A DNA stretch of 64,000 bases, taken from Alphaproteobacteria bacterium (GTDB lineage Bacteria; Pseudomonadota; Alphaproteobacteria; UBA6615). A program made the translations under genes and the position numbers. The notes below the pieces were generated by a model. The model saw nothing but the letters and a program-made list of their open reading frames with translations. It was not told the origin of the DNA and did not search any database. The stretch covers positions 1 to 64,000 of the forward strand of contig JANQOE010000114.1 of assembly GCA_028279245.1 (NCBI GenBank). The letters run 5' to 3'. Each line of letters opens with the position of its first letter. Position 1 is the first letter of the stretch. Below are positions 39,806 to 47,963 of the stretch, piece after piece.

Positions 39806-39870
39806 GCCAGGCCCCCATCACTAAGCGCCGGGCCCTCGGTTGTTGCCCGTCGAATTAGCGAAAAAGACTA

Positions 39871-39882
39871 AGCGATATCGCT
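39871..39882. promoter_or_regulatory. 12-bp palindrome upstream of the Amt-kinase gene
   Basis: AGCGATATCGCT is a perfect palindrome in the AT-rich leader, 66 bases upstream of the GTG start of the Amt-kinase gene and 99 bases from the pirin start side. It could be a regulator site. No matching -35/-10 pair is evident, so this is only suggestive. Confidence 0.3.
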
Positions 39883-39905
39883 ATAGCAAGCCTTAACGGG
39901 ACCGG

Positions 39906-40772
39906 CTAACCGCCGAAATCCGGCAGCGGCACAAACTCGGTCTCGTCCGGGATCTGGCCCATGCGCTGCGCCGCCCAGGCCGCTTTCGCTTTCTCGATCC
40001 GCTCCTTGGAGCTGGCGACGAAGTTCCACCAGATGTGGCGTTTGCCTTCCAACGCCGCCCCGCCGATCAGGATCAGCCGCGACTGCTCCGCCACCTCGAT
40101 CGGCGTCTGGTCGCCATCGATCAGCACCCCCATCTGGCCCGACCGCAACGGGGTGTCGCCGATCCGCACCGCCCCGCGCGCCACATAGACCGCCCGTTCG
40201 CCCAGGTCCGGCGGCAGCACCAGCGATGTGTCCGGCAGGCAGACGGCGTCGAGGTAGAACATCGGCGAATAGACCGGCACCGGCGAAGACCGCCCGAAGG
40301 CACTGCCGGCGACCAGCCGCAGTGTTGCCCCGCCTTCTTGGAACACCGGCAGGTCCGCCGCGTCGGAATGGTGAAAGCTCGGCGCATCGTCTTCGTGTTC
40401 CAGCGGCAGCGCGACCCAGGTCTGTATCCCGTCGAACACCATCTTGCCATCCCGGCCCTCCGGCGGTGTCCGTTCGGAATGCACGATCCCGCGGCCCGCT
40501 GTCATCCAATTGACGTCGGCGGTATGGACGAGTTGCCGCGTGCCCAGGCTGTCGCGGTGGAACAGACTGCCTTCGAACAGGTAGGTCAGCGTCGACAGGC
40601 CGATATGCGGATGCGGCGGCACATCCAGCCCGCCGCCATGGGGCATGCGCGTCGGCCCCATGTGGTCGAAAAAGATGAACGGCCCGATCATCCGCCGCCG
40701 CGAGACCGGCAGAATGCGGCGTACGGCAAACCTGCCCACGTCCCGCGCCCGCGGCTGAATCACCATTGTCAT
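39906..40772 (-). CDS. pirin family protein
   Basis: The 288-residue bicupin has the pirin iron-binding set: PPHPHIGLSTLTYLFEGSLFHRDSLGT and NWMTAGRGIVHSERTPPEGRDG give the three His and one Glu, and the C-terminal cupin follows. Pirins act as quercetinases or redox sensors. ATG 40772 is chosen; ATG 40766 is possible. It is divergent from a small gene of unknown function. Confidence 0.92.
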   Translation of the reverse strand: MTMVIQPRARDVGRFAVRRILPVSRRRMIGPFIFFDHMGPTRMPHGGGLDVPPHPHIGLSTLTYLFEGSLFHRDSLGTRQLVHTADVNWMTAGRGIVHSERTPPEGRDGKMVFDGIQTWVALPLEHEDDAPSFHHSDAADLPVFQEGGATLRLVAGSAFGRSSPVPVYSPMFYLDAVCLPDTSLVLPPDLGERAVYVARGAVRIGDTPLRSGQMGVLIDGDQTPIEVAEQSRLILIGGAALEGKRHIWWNFVASSKERIEKAKAAWAAQRMGQIPDETEFVPLPDFGG

Positions 40773-40860
40773 GAATCGGCGTCCCCCTCGTTGGGAGGAG
40801 AGTAGGTGCGCCGTCCTGCAAGGCAACCGTTAAACCTTTGGCAAGGATTGTGGCGGCAGC

Positions 40861-41337
40861 ATGCAACGGTCTATGGCCCGTTTGAAGCTTGTTTCCCGTT
40901 GGTTTTCGAACCGTTTCGATGTCGTTGACGCCGTCGGCCGCCGGGTCGGCACGATCGACAGCAAACGCATGTGCAACGATGTGAAGCTGACCATCAAGGG
41001 CGCCTCCTACATCATCGAAAATCGCGAGACCAACGTGGCACTGGCCCATCACGGCCACGACACCGCCCGCGCATCCTTCGCCGAAACCACGCCCGACGGT
41101 CCGCGCGACGAACCGCAGAAATCGATCTCCATCGAACATGGCAACCGCGTCTTCGCCCTGGAAACCCGCGCCGCCGGCTTGTTCGGCGCCGCCAAATACA
41201 TCGCCCGCGAACGCGGCCGTATTGTCGGCACGGTGAAAAGCCACGTCGTCGACCTGCCGGAAACGGTGCCCTTGCACATCCGCGTCTTCATGGCCTGGCT
41301 CGTTGCCACCGCCGACCGCCCCGAGGCGACGGCGTAG
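40861..41337 (+). CDS. conserved hypothetical protein
   Basis: The 158-residue protein is probably cytoplasmic, with alternating beta segments (FDVVDAVGRRVGTID, VKLTIKGASYIIENRETNVALAHHG) reminiscent of LURP-one/scramblase-like sheets, but no known signature is clear. An alternative start is ATG 40873. It stands divergent from pirin and is followed by a repeat element. Confidence 0.6.
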   Translation: MQRSMARLKLVSRWFSNRFDVVDAVGRRVGTIDSKRMCNDVKLTIKGASYIIENRETNVALAHHGHDTARASFAETTPDGPRDEPQKSISIEHGNRVFALETRAAGLFGAAKYIARERGRIVGTVKSHVVDLPETVPLHIRVFMAWLVATADRPEATA

Positions 41338-41380
41338 TCAACCGCGGTTGGGGCGCGGGCTGCGATGCGGCCGGCGCGAT

Positions 41381-41412
41381 CCTCATACTTCGACAAGCTC
41401 AGCATGAGGGGG
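41381..41412. repeat. family A intergenic repeat, copy 1
   Basis: This imperfect palindrome has the core CTTCGACAAGCTCAGCATGA with arms CCTCAT/ATGAGG. Six copies are seen in the window. It can form a short hairpin and sits 43 bases after the preceding stop codon. Confidence 0.8.
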
Positions 41413-41414
41413 CG

Positions 41415-41625
41415 TGAACGCAAGACACGGTAAAAAGACCGAATTTAAACCTCCAACCCGTGTCAATAATTGGGTTTGTTTGGCAGTGCCTTTAATTTCA
41501 ATGCGATAGGTAACCCATCATCGTTTGATAGCGCGCAATATGTAGCATAAAAACCGCAGAAAGTAAATAAAAGAAACCGCATATCGGCTGTTCACTCCAA
41601 ACGGATACTCCCGAAATACGAGTGT
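41415..41625. other. AT-rich intergenic stretch without a gene
   Basis: About 210 bases are much richer in A+T than the surrounding DNA, with runs such as TAAATAAAAGAAA and TTTAATTTCAA. A weak dyad AACCC...GGGTT and a repeated AAACCGCA are visible. No reading frame with coding character is present on either strand. It may hold the promoter of the downstream lipoprotein gene or be a remnant of transferred DNA. Confidence 0.5.
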
Positions 41626-41637
41626 GACGGCACCGTC

Positions 41638-42996
41638 ATGGCTCTAAGGTCCCGGGCCATGCGACGCCATGCCATCGCCGCCGTTGCGGCCCTGACCCTC
41701 GCGGCCTGCGCTGAGCAGCAACCTTCACTGAGTGCCAGCGGCTGCGCGGTCGACCCGGATCCGGCGCTGTTCAGCCATGTGGGTGAGCTGGTCGACCGGT
41801 CGCCCCGCATCGTGCTGGCCACCACCGCCAGCCACCGGCCGAAGCGGGAGCCGGTCGACGGTGTGGTGGTCAGGATTTCGTCCGCGACGCCCAGTAAGGG
41901 CGAGACGCGCCGGGCCCTGCGGCGCGGCCTGATCGAGGCCGTGACCCTGCGCCATGGCGAGGCCGATTACACTCTGACGGTCGTCGAGGACCTGAAGGGG
42001 ACAGGGCCGGAGCAGATCGAACTCACCGGCGCCCGGCCGCCGGACATGGCGGCGTTCCGCGCCGCGGCGGCCTGGTCGGGCCGCACCCCGGACTTTCGTT
42101 ACGACGAGCATTTTGGCGGGCACACCGCGCCACGGTTCTGGGAGGATCGTGAGATTGGCCGCAGCTATGTGCCGCCCCAGGGAACCCGTTGCCCCGACGC
42201 CAGCGCCAGTCCGGTGTTCCTGGCCGGTGCCACCTATCTGGTGTTCCTCGGCCCGCCCCATGTGAAGGGCTATGAGGTTATTCACGCGGCCGACGACCGC
42301 TGGCTGGACTTCGTGCGCCGGCGGATTGCCGACCCTGCCGCCCAGCCCGACCGTTCGCCGCCGGCCACCAACGGCGCGGCGCCGCCGCACGGGCTGGACC
42401 TGTTGGATCCCAGCATCATGCCGCCGATCACCGGCCCGAAAAGGGCGGAGCCGCGCGGCCTCTGCCTGGTCGAACCGCCGGCATCGATGTTCGCCGCGCC
42501 GGGTGAACTGGTTGACCGTGCGGAGCGCATTGTCCTTGCCGAGTTCTTCGCTGGCCATGCCTCGTCCATCGGCGTCGACGCGACCCCCCTGGACCCGGCG
42601 GTGGCCGAGCAGGCAGGGTTGCGGCGGATAACCCTCCGCGTCGCGGAGAATTTGAAGGGCGCCGGCGAGAAAGAAATCGTCGTACCGGCGCTGGCCAAGC
42701 CGAGTTTCATGACGGATTTGGACTTTCAGGGTCATCGCGACCCGCGCTTCTGGCAAGGCGACGACATCGGCCGCGGCTATCCGGTCCCGGAGCTGCGCGG
42801 CACCTGCCCACCCGCCGTCGCCCAGCCCAGTTTCAACGACCGCAGCCGCTACCTCATCTTCTTCGGCCCCCAGCATGTGAAGGGCTACGAGGTCATTCGC
42901 TCCGACGACGACTTGTGGCTCGACTACGTCCGCAACCGCATCGCCGACCCGGCGTATCAGTTGGACCGTTCAAAGCTACGCAATACCTCACCCTGA
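41638..42996 (+). CDS. lipoprotein with an internal domain duplication
   Basis: The 452-residue protein has a signal ending in LTLAAC (lipobox). An inner start at ATG 41659 would give a neater signal peptide. The mature part is two related halves of about 210 residues: GELVDRSPRIVLA pairs with GELVDRAERIVLA, RFWEDREIGRSYVPP with RFWQGDDIGRGYPVP, and HVKGYEVI...WLDFVRRRIADPA with HVKGYEVI...WLDYVRNRIADPA. I recognise no known domain. The last codons and stop lie inside a family A repeat, so the C-terminus may have been replaced or trimmed by it. Confidence 0.75.
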   Translation: MALRSRAMRRHAIAAVAALTLAACAEQQPSLSASGCAVDPDPALFSHVGELVDRSPRIVLATTASHRPKREPVDGVVVRISSATPSKGETRRALRRGLIEAVTLRHGEADYTLTVVEDLKGTGPEQIELTGARPPDMAAFRAAAAWSGRTPDFRYDEHFGGHTAPRFWEDREIGRSYVPPQGTRCPDASASPVFLAGATYLVFLGPPHVKGYEVIHAADDRWLDFVRRRIADPAAQPDRSPPATNGAAPPHGLDLLDPSIMPPITGPKRAEPRGLCLVEPPASMFAAPGELVDRAERIVLAEFFAGHASSIGVDATPLDPAVAEQAGLRRITLRVAENLKGAGEKEIVVPALAKPSFMTDLDFQGHRDPRFWQGDDIGRGYPVPELRGTCPPAVAQPSFNDRSRYLIFFGPQHVKGYEVIRSDDDLWLDYVRNRIADPAYQLDRSKLRNTSP

Positions 42997-43014
42997 GCCT
43001 GTTGAAGGATGAGC
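42986..43014. repeat. family A intergenic repeat, copy 2
   Basis: CCTCACCCTGAGCCTGTTGA followed by AGGATGAG matches the reverse orientation of family A. It overlaps the final codons and the stop codon (TGA 42994-42996) of the lipoprotein gene. Confidence 0.7.
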
Positions 43015-43037
43015 GCCGCCCGCGCCGGCGGACGCCG

Positions 43038-43310
43038 CTAATCCGCCGCCATCTGCCGCGTCACCTCAGCCACCCGCCGCCGGCTGATATCCACGTCGCG
43101 CTGCCATTGCGCATTGCTCGGGTCCAGCCGAGCCAGACGCTCCGCAATCGCGAGGTACGCCTGAAAACTCTTGAGGGCGTTGTCGAGCTGCCCCTGCGCC
43201 ACCTGCACGTTGCCGATCTTTTCGTGTGAGACCGACAGGTCGCGCTTTCTGAATGCGTTGTTCGGGTCGCTGTCAGAAAGTCTTTGTGCGATGGTCGCCC
43301 ACTCGGTCTG
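43038..43310 (-). pseudogene. C-terminal remnant of a TPR-repeat protein
   Basis: The minus strand holds 90 open codons ending in TAG at 43038 but no ATG. The translation contains SDSDPNNAFRKRDLSVSHEK, IGNVQVAQGQLDNALKSFQ and YLAIAERLARLDPSNAQW, the repeat unit of a well-known family of tandem tetratricopeptide proteins. The frame is closed upstream by TGA inside the family B repeat at 43308. The 5' part of the gene is missing, so this is a truncated relic. Confidence 0.75.
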
Positions 43311-43393
43311 TCATCCCGGCCAGAGAGCCGGGATCCAGGTGACGTTTGCGTTTTGCGGTCGCGCTGGACCCCGGATCAAGTCCGGGGTGACAG
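43308..43393. repeat. family B intergenic repeat, copy 1
   Basis: The element runs from CTGTCATCCCGGCC to CCGGGGTGACAG. Its left part has GAGAGCCGGGATCCAGG and its right part CTGGACCCCGGATCAAG, so it is two back-to-back hairpins about 85 bases long with inverted termini. Four copies are seen in the window. This copy abuts the truncated TPR gene. Confidence 0.85.
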
Positions 43394-43471
43394 TTGGGAG
43401 TGGCGGGGCGGCATAGCCGCAAAGGCAGCGCACGACTTGGCGTTGCAGACTGGTCCGGCTAACGTCGCCAT

Positions 43472-43906
43472 ATGAACACGGATGCGCGCCACACCCACAC
43501 CGGTAGCTGTCACTGCGGCAACCTGCGCGTCAGTTTCACCACCGGCAAATCGTTCGATGAATTGTCGGTGCGCCGCTGCACCTGTTCCTTCTGTGTGAAG
43601 CAGGGTGCCTTCCACACTGCCGATCCGGCCGGTCAGGTGCGGATCGAGGCGGCGGATCCGGGGTTGGTGCACAAATACCGCTTTGGGCTCGGCACCGCGG
43701 ACTTTCTGATCTGCCGCACCTGCGCCACCTATGTCGGCGCGCTGTTCGAGGAAGACGGCGACACCTTTGCGGTGGTGAACGTCAATATCCTCGACAACGC
43801 CGCCGACTGGCCGGCGCCCCAACCGAAGACCTTCGACGGCGAGGATGTCGCCAACCGCCACACCCGCCGCCGCGCCAGTTGGACACCGGCGGTGGCGGGG
43901 GTCTAA
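43472..43906 (+). CDS. GFA (Mss4-like) zinc-fold protein
   Basis: The 144-residue protein belongs to the glutathione-dependent formaldehyde-activating family. Its zinc motifs are SCHCGNLR, CTCSFCVKQG and CRTCATYVG. Most members act on unknown glutathione adducts or other small molecules, so formaldehyde is not implied. It lies between repeat elements and looks intact. Confidence 0.9.
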   Translation: MNTDARHTHTGSCHCGNLRVSFTTGKSFDELSVRRCTCSFCVKQGAFHTADPAGQVRIEAADPGLVHKYRFGLGTADFLICRTCATYVGALFEEDGDTFAVVNVNILDNAADWPAPQPKTFDGEDVANRHTRRRASWTPAVAGV

Positions 43907-43915
43907 CGCCTTTCG

Positions 43916-43954
43916 TGGATCGCCACGGCGGCCGCAGGGCCGCCTCGCGATGAC
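43916..43954. repeat. family C repeat, half copy
   Basis: TGGATCGCCACGGCGG...CCGCCTCGCGATGAC is one half of the family C element, with CCACGGCGGCC/GGCCGCC-type inverted arms. It starts 9 bases after the GFA stop. Confidence 0.7.
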
Positions 43955-43970
43955 CCGTATAGTTCCTCTC

Positions 43971-44055
43971 CTGTCATCCCGGCCGGAGAGCCGGGATCCA
44001 GGCGACGCTCGTGTCTGCGGTTACGCTGGACCCCGGATCAAGTCCGGGGTGACAG
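43971..44055. repeat. family B intergenic repeat, copy 2
   Basis: This element has the same length and ends as copy 1 (CTGTCATCCC...GGGGTGACAG) and only a few differences in the middle. It is in the same orientation. Together with the C elements on either side it forms a composite of repeats in the gap 43907-44353, where no gene is seen; bases 44181-44353 hold nothing recognisable. Confidence 0.85.
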
Positions 44056-44084
44056 TTGGAGTGGGTGTAGTGGTATAGGCCGCG

Positions 44085-44180
44085 CCGTCATCGCGAGGCG
44101 CAGCGCGCCGCGGCGATCCAGCAAGTGACCAAGCCGGTGGCTGGATTGCCACGGCGGCATATGCCGCCTCGCAATGACGG
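44085..44180. repeat. family C intergenic repeat, copy 1
   Basis: The element runs from CCGTCATCGCGAGGCG to GCCTCGCAATGACGG. Left half GAGGCGCAGCGCGCCGCGG and right half CCACGGCGGCATATGCCGCC each contain a local dyad, so two hairpins bounded by inverted termini are formed. A second full copy is at 56434. Confidence 0.85.
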
Positions 44181-44353
44181 ATGAGGCGTCTCGATGCTGA
44201 GCCCTTCGCCCCGGACCACCGAGTGACCGTTGTCTGGCGAGAAACCGGCCGGCAAGTTACATTCGGTTTCCCACACCGGCCGCACCCGCCCCGGCCGCCA
44301 CTGCCCACACAAGTCGCGTTGCCATCGACGACCTTCACGAGAAGCCCCGAAGT

Positions 44354-45502
44354 ATGCGTCTAGACAACTGCCATAACTTCCACGACTTCCGCCGGCTGGC
44401 CAAAGTCCGCCTGCCATCGCCGATCTTCAACTACATCGATGGGGCGGCCGACGATGAGGTGACGCATCGGCGGAACACCGACAGCTACGAAGCCTGCGAC
44501 CTGGTACCGAACGTGCTGCGCGGCGTCACCGATGTCGATCTGTCGGTCACCGCGTTGGGGCAGAAGCTGGACATGCCGGTCTATTGCTCGCCCACGGCGG
44601 TGCAGCGGCTATTCCACCATGAGGGCGAGCGGGCGGTGGCCGCCGCGGCCGAGAAATTCGGCACCATGTTCGGCTGCTCCTCGTTGGGTACCGTCGCGCT
44701 GGAGGAGCTGAAGAGGAAGCACAAGAACCCGCAGATCTACCAGTTCTATTTCCACAAAGACCGCGAATTGAACCGCTCCATGCTGCAGCGCGCGAAGGAG
44801 GTCGGCATCGAGGTCATGATGCTGACGGTCGACACCATCACCGGCGGCAATCGCGAACGCGACCGGCGCAGCGGCTTCTCCATCCCCTTCAAGCTGACGC
44901 CGCGCGCGATGCTGCAGTTTGCGGTCAAGCCGATGTGGGCCATCAACTACTTTACCCACGAGCCCTTCCGGCTGCCGCAGCTCGAGGCCCACATCGACAT
45001 GGCCAACGATCCCGCTTCCATCGGCCGGTATGCGTCGGAGATGTTCGACCAGTCGATGAACTGGGACGATGTTGCCGAGATGGTGGAACTCTGGGACGGC
45101 CAGTTCTGCTTGAAAGGTGTTATGTCGGTGGAGGATGCGAAGCGCGCCGTGTCGATCGGCTGCAAGGGCGTCGTATTGTCCAACCACGGCGGCCGGCAAC
45201 TCGACGGCAGCCGCGCCCCCTTCGATCAACTGGCGGAGGTCGTCGACGCGGTCGGCGACAAACTCGACGTGATCGTCGACGGCGGCGTGCAGCGTGGCAC
45301 CCACGTGCTGAAGGCGTTGTCGCTGGGCGCCAAGGCGGTGGGCGTCGGCCGCTATTACCTGTATCCGCTGGCCGCCGGCGGACAACCGGCGGTCGAGCGG
45401 GCGCTCGGCCTGCTGCGGGACGAACTCGAACGCGACATGCAGCTGATGGGCTGCACAGCCATCAACCAGTTGAGCCGGGCCAACCTTCGTTTCCGCAACT
45501 AA
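44354..45502 (+). CDS. FMN-dependent alpha-hydroxy acid dehydrogenase (LldD-like)
   Basis: The 382-residue TIM-barrel flavoprotein oxidises L-2-hydroxy acids such as lactate. Family features are FNYIDGAADDEVTHRRN, PVYCSPTAVQRLFHHEGE, the active-site stretch LSNHGGRQLDGSRAP (catalytic His and Arg) and VDGGVQRGTHVLKALSLGAKAVGVGR (FMN phosphate). L-lactate dehydrogenase, glycolate oxidase or mandelate dehydrogenase activity cannot be separated by reading. Confidence 0.9.
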   Translation: MRLDNCHNFHDFRRLAKVRLPSPIFNYIDGAADDEVTHRRNTDSYEACDLVPNVLRGVTDVDLSVTALGQKLDMPVYCSPTAVQRLFHHEGERAVAAAAEKFGTMFGCSSLGTVALEELKRKHKNPQIYQFYFHKDRELNRSMLQRAKEVGIEVMMLTVDTITGGNRERDRRSGFSIPFKLTPRAMLQFAVKPMWAINYFTHEPFRLPQLEAHIDMANDPASIGRYASEMFDQSMNWDDVAEMVELWDGQFCLKGVMSVEDAKRAVSIGCKGVVLSNHGGRQLDGSRAPFDQLAEVVDAVGDKLDVIVDGGVQRGTHVLKALSLGAKAVGVGRYYLYPLAAGGQPAVERALGLLRDELERDMQLMGCTAINQLSRANLRFRN

Positions 45503-45557
45503 GCCGAAGAGTGTGTGCCGGCCCAGGTCCCTGACTCGCGTACCGCCGTTTGACATA

Positions 45558-45575
45558 TGTCAACTATGCTGGACA
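45558..45575. promoter_or_regulatory. PpsR/CrtJ-type operator, distal
   Basis: TGTCAACTATGCTGGACA fits the established PpsR/CrtJ consensus TGTC-N10-GACA exactly. It lies 45 bases before the bchE start. Seven bases separate it from a second perfect site. An overlapping 14-bp palindrome TTGACATATGTCAA (45550-45563) adds another TGTC and contains a perfect -35 hexamer TTGACA. Confidence 0.8.
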
Positions 45576-45582
45576 GCTGATG

Positions 45583-45600
45583 TGTCAATAAGAATTGACA
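45583..45600. promoter_or_regulatory. PpsR/CrtJ-type operator, proximal
   Basis: TGTCAATAAGAATTGACA again fits TGTC-N10-GACA and has full 7-bp inverted arms (TGTCAAT/ATTGACA). It lies 20 bases before the bchE start. Paired sites a few bases apart are the known arrangement for cooperative PpsR/CrtJ repression of bacteriochlorophyll genes in oxygen. Confidence 0.82.
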
Positions 45601-45619
45601 ACAGTGGGGTGTCCAAGCC

Positions 45620-47257
45620 ATGCGCATTGTGCTGGTCCATCCGAACTACCATTCCGGCGGGGCGGAGATTGCCGGCAACTGGCCGCCGGCTTGGGTCGCT
45701 TATCTGACCGGCGCGGTTAAAAAGGCAGGCTTCACGGATGTCCATTTCATCGACGCGATGACCAATCACGTCGATGACGATGACTTGCACGCGCGGCTGG
45801 CCGCCCTGCAGCCCGACATTGTCGGGACGACGTCGATCACCCCGTCGATCTACGTCGCCGAGCGCGTCCTGGAGATCGCCAAGGCGGCGTGCCCGGATGC
45901 GGTGAGGGTGCTTGGCGGGGTGCACGCCACCTTCATGTACAAACAAGTGCTCTCCGAGGCGCCGCATATCGACGCCATCGTCCGCGGCGAGGGCGAGGAG
46001 ATCTTCGTCAATCTGGTGAGCGCGGTGGCCGCCGGCCGCTGGCCCGCCGACCGCCGGTCAATCCACGGCCTGGCCTACCGCGACGGCGCCGAGATCGTCG
46101 CCACGCAGGCGGCCCCGACCATCAAGAACGTGGATGGGATCAGCCCGGACTGGTCGATTCTGGAGTGGGAAAAATACGTCTACATCCCGCTCGGAAAGCG
46201 TCTGGCCATTCCGAACATGGCGCGGGGCTGCCCGTTCACCTGTTCGTTTTGCTCCCAGTGGAAGTTCTGGCGCGACTACCGGGTCCGCGATCCGAAGAGT
46301 GTGGTCGACGAGATCGAGGATTTGGTCGAGAACCACGGCGTCGGCTTCTTCATCCTCGCCGACGAGGAACCGACCATCAACCGCAAGAAGTTCGTCGAAT
46401 TCTGTCACGAGCTGATCGACCGCAGGCTGCCGGAACGCGTGCAATGGGGCATCAACACCCGGGTGACCGACATCCAGCGGGACAAGGACATGCTGCCGCT
46501 GTGGCGGCGGGCCGGGCTCGTGCACATCTCGCTCGGCACCGAAGCCGCCGCCCAGATGAAGCTTGACCGTTTCAACAAGGAGACCAGGGTCGAGCAGAAC
46601 AAGGAGGCGATCCGGCTGCTGCGCGAGGCGGACATCTTCACCGAAGCCCAGTTCATCGTCGGCCTCGATAACGAGACGGAGGAAACGCTGGAGGAGACTT
46701 ATCGCTTCGCCCGTGATTGGAACCCGGACCTCGCCAACTGGACGATGTATACGCCCTGGCCGTTTACGCCGCTGTACCAGGAGATTCGCGACAAGGTCGA
46801 GGTGTTCGACTTCTCCAAATACAACTTCGTCACGCCGATCATGAAGCCCGACGCGATGGACCGCGCGACGCTGCTCGACCGCGTGATGCACAACTACCGC
46901 CGCTTCTACATGATCAAGGCGCTGTTCCATTATCCCTGGCGCGGCACCGGGTACCGGCGGAAGTATCTGCTCGGCTGTCTGAAGGCGTTCATGAAGGCCG
47001 GCTTCCAGCGGACCTTCTACGACCTCGGTAAGGTCGGCTATTGGGGGCCGCAGACCAAGAAGAAGGTCGACTTCCATTTCGACGACAACCGCAAGATCGC
47101 CGAGGCGCAGTTGGAGGACTGGGAAGCCGCCGCCGACCGCGCCAAGCAACTGGGGCGGATCAAGGAGCGCGTTGCCGCCGCCCGCGCCTGCGGCGGATCG
47201 ACCCAGCAACTGCCGGAGGCGGACGCGCGTCCGGCATCCAGCGCGGCCGTACACTGA
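45620..47257 (+). CDS. bchE: Mg-protoporphyrin IX monomethyl ester oxidative cyclase, anaerobic (BchE)
   Basis: The 545-residue protein is a cobalamin-binding radical SAM enzyme that closes the fifth ring of bacteriochlorophyll without oxygen. The B12 domain comes first ([31 protein letters not shown]); the cluster motif is CPFTCSFC (Cys204, Cys208, Cys211); BchE-specific stretches include [39 protein letters not shown] and [20 protein letters not shown]. The length is typical. It heads a bchE-bchJ-tspO cluster and is preceded by two PpsR-type sites. Confidence 0.95.
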   Translation: MRIVLVHPNYHSGGAEIAGNWPPAWVAYLTGAVKKAGFTDVHFIDAMTNHVDDDDLHARLAALQPDIVGTTSITPSIYVAERVLEIAKAACPDAVRVLGGVHATFMYKQVLSEAPHIDAIVRGEGEEIFVNLVSAVAAGRWPADRRSIHGLAYRDGAEIVATQAAPTIKNVDGISPDWSILEWEKYVYIPLGKRLAIPNMARGCPFTCSFCSQWKFWRDYRVRDPKSVVDEIEDLVENHGVGFFILADEEPTINRKKFVEFCHELIDRRLPERVQWGINTRVTDIQRDKDMLPLWRRAGLVHISLGTEAAAQMKLDRFNKETRVEQNKEAIRLLREADIFTEAQFIVGLDNETEETLEETYRFARDWNPDLANWTMYTPWPFTPLYQEIRDKVEVFDFSKYNFVTPIMKPDAMDRATLLDRVMHNYRRFYMIKALFHYPWRGTGYRRKYLLGCLKAFMKAGFQRTFYDLGKVGYWGPQTKKKVDFHFDDNRKIAEAQLEDWEAAADRAKQLGRIKERVAAARACGGSTQQLPEADARPASSAAVH

Positions 47258-47265
47258 ATTCGGGG

Positions 47266-47898
47266 ATGGTCCAGGCCGCCTCGATCGCGGACGTCGAGGT
47301 TCGGGGATCGGTCGATGAGCCGGCGCGGGTCGGCCCGAACGCGGTCATCCAGCTCGGCGCCGTATTGCGGGACCGCGTCGGCGAGGAGCGCGCCGCTTCG
47401 GTCTTTGCAGCGGCCGGCCTCGGTTCATACTTGCCCAGGCCGCCGGCGGAGATGGTTCCCGAAGGCGCGGCCAAGGCGCTGTTCGACGCCCTCTTCGCCA
47501 ATCTAGACCAGACCGCCGCGACGGCCATCGCCCGCGAAGCCGGTACGCGCACAGCCGATTATGTGATCACCCATCGCATCCCGGCCTTCGTTCGGCTGGC
47601 CCTGCGGCGGTTACCGGCGGCGCTGTCCGCACCGCTTTTGCTACGGGCGATATCACGGCATGCCTGGACGTTTGCCGGCTCGGGCGCGGTGACGGTCCGT
47701 TCCGGGTCGCCGCAGGTAATTGAGATCGCGCATAACCGGATCACCATGCCGGGTTGCGTCTGGCATGTGGCGGTGTTCGAGCGGTTGTTCCGGCGCCTGG
47801 CCGCCCGCGAATCCTCGGTCACCCATCCAATCTGCTGTCGCGACGGCGGTGACCGGTGTCGATTCGAGATCGCAGTGCGCGGCGCCAGCGGGACCTGA
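47266..47898 (+). CDS. bchJ: BchJ-like V4R-domain protein
   Basis: The 210-residue protein has a C-terminal V4R (4-vinyl reductase) domain: SGAVTVRSGSPQVIEIAHNRI, PGCVWHVAVFERLFRRL and the Cys-rich end HPICCRDGGDRCRFEIAV. BchJ was once taken for the 8-vinyl reductase but is now seen as an accessory that helps deliver Mg-protoporphyrin intermediates. ATG 47266 lies 8 bases after bchE, so the two are one operon. Confidence 0.85.
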   Translation: MVQAASIADVEVRGSVDEPARVGPNAVIQLGAVLRDRVGEERAASVFAAAGLGSYLPRPPAEMVPEGAAKALFDALFANLDQTAATAIAREAGTRTADYVITHRIPAFVRLALRRLPAALSAPLLLRAISRHAWTFAGSGAVTVRSGSPQVIEIAHNRITMPGCVWHVAVFERLFRRLAARESSVTHPICCRDGGDRCRFEIAVRGASGT

Positions 47899-47963
47899 CG
47901 GTATTCACATCGGGGCGAGTTCGGTACGCTGCGGCCGTTCGCAACTTGCGCAGGTCTGACCGC

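Noticed and set aside
38360-39871. 503-codon plus-strand frame opposite the Amt-kinase gene
   Set aside because: Low-complexity Arg/Gln/His/Asp composition and complete overlap with an unmistakable Amt-kinase fusion; a GC-rich shadow frame.
43472-43906. Specific formaldehyde detoxification enzyme
   Set aside because: Only the zinc fold is visible; no glutathione-dependent formaldehyde dehydrogenase lies nearby and the family is functionally mixed.
43308-44180. CRISPR array
   Set aside because: The repeats are long palindromic elements in irregular spacing and mixed families; no uniform repeat-spacer pattern and no cas genes.
44021-44417. Overlapping minus-strand frames in 44.0-44.4 kb
   Set aside because: They translate repeat families B and C; wording such as SLRGG and RRGNP comes from the palindromes and not from a gene.
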